A stretch of DNA of 64,000 nucleotides from Anaerolineaceae bacterium (GTDB taxonomy: Bacteria; Chloroflexota; Anaerolineae; Anaerolineales; Anaerolineaceae), in NCBI GenBank assembly GCA_017417055.1, contig JAFPZX010000200.1:20087-84086 (forward strand), written 5' to 3'. Both the position numbers and the translations under genes were made by a program. Shown one piece after another: positions 61,901 through 64,000 of the stretch; positions within the stretch are counted from its first letter, which is position 1, and each line of letters begins with the position of its first letter. The notes under the pieces were generated by a model. The model was not told where the DNA came from. It did no database searches and saw only the letters and a list, made by a program, of their open reading frames with translations.

Positions 61901-64000
61901 TTACTTGAGTTTTTCTCTCAAAGCCGCGACATCTTCAGCGGACATGCCGTGGGATGTCAGGTAGGCTTCAGCGGCTGCGGAAAGGTCAATTTCTCCATTG
62001 ACTAATTCTTCGGTGGTAAGTCCGGTGACGGCCTGGAGCATCTCGAAGATGTTCTTTATGGCAATCATGTCGTATTTCTCAGCATCTTTTTCCGGGTCGA
62101 TGTGATAGTAATTTACGTAGGACTGCATGTAATCCTGTTCAATCTCATCGGCAGATGCCCCGGCAAGAGCTTCGAGGATCATGGAAGTGAATCCGGCACG
62201 GTCTTTCCCTTCGGTGCAGTGCACGAGATACGGAGTGTCATGCTGAGCGAGGAAGGTGAGACCTTTCACGATACCTTCTGCGAATTCGTCTGAAGTAAAG
62301 TTGATCGGGCTGGCGAGCAGGATCACATTTCCGTCGTTATATAGGGACATATAATAGTCAGAGGCAAATCCTTCTTCAGAAGCGTACGCAGCTAATTCTT
62401 CTTCATTGTTGGCGAGGTTCATGACGGTCTTGATACCTGCAGCTTCCGCGAGAGCGTTTGCTGTTGCAGCACGGTTGAAGGTATTGTCAACAGGAGAAGC
62501 GGAACGATAGAGCTTCCCTGCTCCGATACCGGTAGTGGTGACTTCGCGGAAGTTTGCGAATACTTCATCACTTTCATAATCTGCACGGTCATTTGTGTAA
62601 ACCAGTGAATTCACTTCCTGGGTGAGCAGATTTCTGCCTTTTTCCCGAAGAGTAATGCGGACGGGGCTGCCGATTTCCAGACCATAGGTTTCCGCAAATT
62701 TCCCGTAATTGATGCAGATAGCGATGAACTCATGTCCCGGATAGGCGCGGACCATCTTATCACCACGATCGACGTAATATCCATCAAAGAATGGAATGTC
62801 GTCGTTGAAACTCCCGGCTGTGACAGTGACTGCGTCGCCAAGTTCAAATCCGGCGGCTTTGAAGTCCTCGATGGAAATATCAAGCAGAGCGTGACCGTAT
62901 TTTTCGATTTCGGTGACATGTCCTGTTACCTGGACAGAATCCCCGCTGAGATTGGCTTTGACTGCCGTGATGGTTTCATCGCTTACGCCAAGACCCTTCA
63001 GGTATTCTTCAGCTTCAGCCTGTAAATCCGCGTTTTCAATATCTTCTACACCCATATAAATGGTGAGATTTTTTTTGATATTGTTGGAAAGCTGTGCATA
63101 CTGGTCCGTACCGGCAACAACACCATAGTAGTTGTAGAAGGTGACCATATAATCCTGAACGATTTCATCAAGAGAAGCGCCCATCAGGCATTCCAGGAGT
63201 GCGCTGACGTAACCGGCGCGATCCTGTCCTTCATTGCAATGGACGAGTACCGGTGTCGGAGCATCTGCCAGGAAGTTCATCATTTCAACTACGCCGGCCT
63301 TGTTCAGGTCGCTGCTGAAATCAACACCGAGGTTGAGGTAGAGCACGTTTTGGTCACTGTAATAGCTGTCTTCAAAACCTTCAAATTTTGCCGCGGATTC
63401 AGCGGAGTCGGAAAGGTTGATGAAGCTTTTCACCCCATCGATTCTGGCGCAGATGTCAGCAAGAACATTACGGCCGATGTTAGGATTGACGGGAGAAGAT
63501 GAGCGGAACAGCTTTCCCGCACCAACGCCATCTGTAGTGATCATGCGGTAGTTAGCAAATTGGGCAATAGACAAACCTTCATAGTCATCAAAATTATTGC
63601 TGCGTTCCAGATCAAAAATGGCATAAGTGTCTTTGTATCCGCCCTTTTCTGCCATTTCAATCTTTACAGCAACCGGAAATTCGATACCTTCCATGGCTTC
63701 ATGATAGCGGCTGCCATCTTCCCGGGTGAAGCGTTCTGCCAGACCGTAGGTGGTGGCGAAGGATCCATTGAATACTTCCAGTTCAACCGGTTTGGATGTG
63801 TCATCATTGTACATCACTAATCCGGGAGCTTTGGCGCCAACATAGCGGTAGGCCGGAATGACCGGAACAGTGACGCTTTGGTCGAGAAAGCTGACGGTCA
63901 CATAGTCTGCGTATTCAAAACCGAGATCAGCCAATTCTTTGGACGTGATTGCAAGCCGGATATCACCATACTTGTCGATTTCGTCAACCGAAGGGGCTTC
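61901..64000 (-). CDS. Tandem tyrosine-phosphatase-like protein, partial at the right edge
   Basis: The frame is open to base 64000, so the N-terminus is outside the window; at least 699 residues are visible. Two similar modules follow each other. Each has a beta-rich domain (xIDKYGDIRLAI.. and IEKYGHALLDI.., with an EIA/FIA-LYGxxAxTYGL pattern) and then a phosphatase domain with the CX5R loop HCNEGQDRAG (about 63215-63243) or HCTEGKDRAG (about 62193-62222). The phosphatase domains belong to the Y_phosphatase3/LipA-like group. In the first the loop lysine is replaced by Gln. The beta domain resembles the C-terminal domain of SAM-hydroxide adenosyltransferases. Substrates may be phosphotyrosine or phosphoinositides. 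Whether it is secreted cannot be judged. Confidence 0.82.
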   Translation of the reverse strand, partial: EAPSVDEIDKYGDIRLAITSKELADLGFEYADYVTVSFLDQSVTVPVIPAYRYVGAKAPGLVMYNDDTSKPVELEVFNGSFATTYGLAERFTREDGSRYHEAMEGIEFPVAVKIEMAEKGGYKDTYAIFDLERSNNFDDYEGLSIAQFANYRMITTDGVGAGKLFRSSSPVNPNIGRNVLADICARIDGVKSFINLSDSAESAAKFEGFEDSYYSDQNVLYLNLGVDFSSDLNKAGVVEMMNFLADAPTPVLVHCNEGQDRAGYVSALLECLMGASLDEIVQDYMVTFYNYYGVVAGTDQYAQLSNNIKKNLTIYMGVEDIENADLQAEAEEYLKGLGVSDETITAVKANLSGDSVQVTGHVTEIEKYGHALLDISIEDFKAAGFELGDAVTVTAGSFNDDIPFFDGYYVDRGDKMVRAYPGHEFIAICINYGKFAETYGLEIGSPVRITLREKGRNLLTQEVNSLVYTNDRADYESDEVFANFREVTTTGIGAGKLYRSASPVDNTFNRAATANALAEAAGIKTVMNLANNEEELAAYASEEGFASDYYMSLYNDGNVILLASPINFTSDEFAEGIVKGLTFLAQHDTPYLVHCTEGKDRAGFTSMILEALAGASADEIEQDYMQSYVNYYHIDPEKDAEKYDMIAIKNIFEMLQAVTGLTTEELVNGEIDLSAAAEAYLTSHGMSAEDVAALREKLK

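Overview
The window looks like a chromosomal segment of a moderately AT-rich anaerobe of the class Anaerolineae (Chloroflexota). The main evidence is the RNA polymerase beta' subunit. It is about 1,410 residues long, with a long coiled-coil insertion after the first zinc site, and its N-terminal sequence has the form I know from that class. A trimeric electron-bifurcating [FeFe]-hydrogenase, secreted proteins with Pro/Thr/Ala linkers and short cell-surface repeat proteins also fit a fermentative gut or sludge Anaerolineaceae. The assignment is inference; no rRNA or tRNA gene was seen.

Layout. 1-7.8 kb, minus strand: murJ, a TPR membrane protein and rpoC (without rpoB beside it), then a membrane protein cut by the window edge. 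8-9.2 kb: nitroreductase and thiamine pyrophosphokinase. 9.3-14.1 kb, minus strand: nucleotide-sugar genes (NTP transferase, galE) and two secreted proteins. 14.2-15.2 kb: a short tyrosine recombinase beside a 304-bp segment bounded by 26-bp inverted repeats, with an outward-facing promoter inside. 15.4-28.8 kb, plus strand: a surface-polysaccharide locus. It holds a membrane/ketoisomerase fusion, a sugar aminotransferase, a catalytic-only phosphoglycosyl transferase, two ATP-grasp ligases, two epimerases, GT4 and GT2 glycosyltransferases, a TagF-like polyol-phosphate transferase, an IspD-like cytidylyltransferase and a nonsense-interrupted pyruvyl transferase.

29-31.7 kb: a zinc/cadmium efflux operon under an SmtB-type repressor with a recognisable operator. 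32-36.2 kb: hydrogenase hydCBA. 36.5-39.4 kb: an ABC importer (PF04392 type) with a leader containing a terminator. 39.6-47.8 kb: housekeeping and accessory genes (anti-sigma kinase, dinB, nnrE, DUF503, Nudix, alpha/beta hydrolase, aminotransferase, MATE). 47.9-53 kb: two paralogous hybrid sensor kinases. 53.3-55.8 kb: clpB. 56-64 kb: aldo-keto reductase, two secreted proteins of unknown function, nitroreductase, an M48 protease and a tandem tyrosine-phosphatase protein that runs off the right edge.

The main hypothesis is that the polysaccharide locus is phase-variable. The recombinase (191 aa, catalytic domain only, similar in size to FimB/FimE) would flip the adjacent promoter segment, which in this assembly points into the locus. 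Intergenic space is also populated by at least three families of dispersed palindromic repeats and two self-complementary minisatellite-like tracts. Enzymes implied by the locus but absent here include dTDP-glucose synthase and dehydratase, Wzx/Wzy-type or ABC export, and the hydrogenase maturases.
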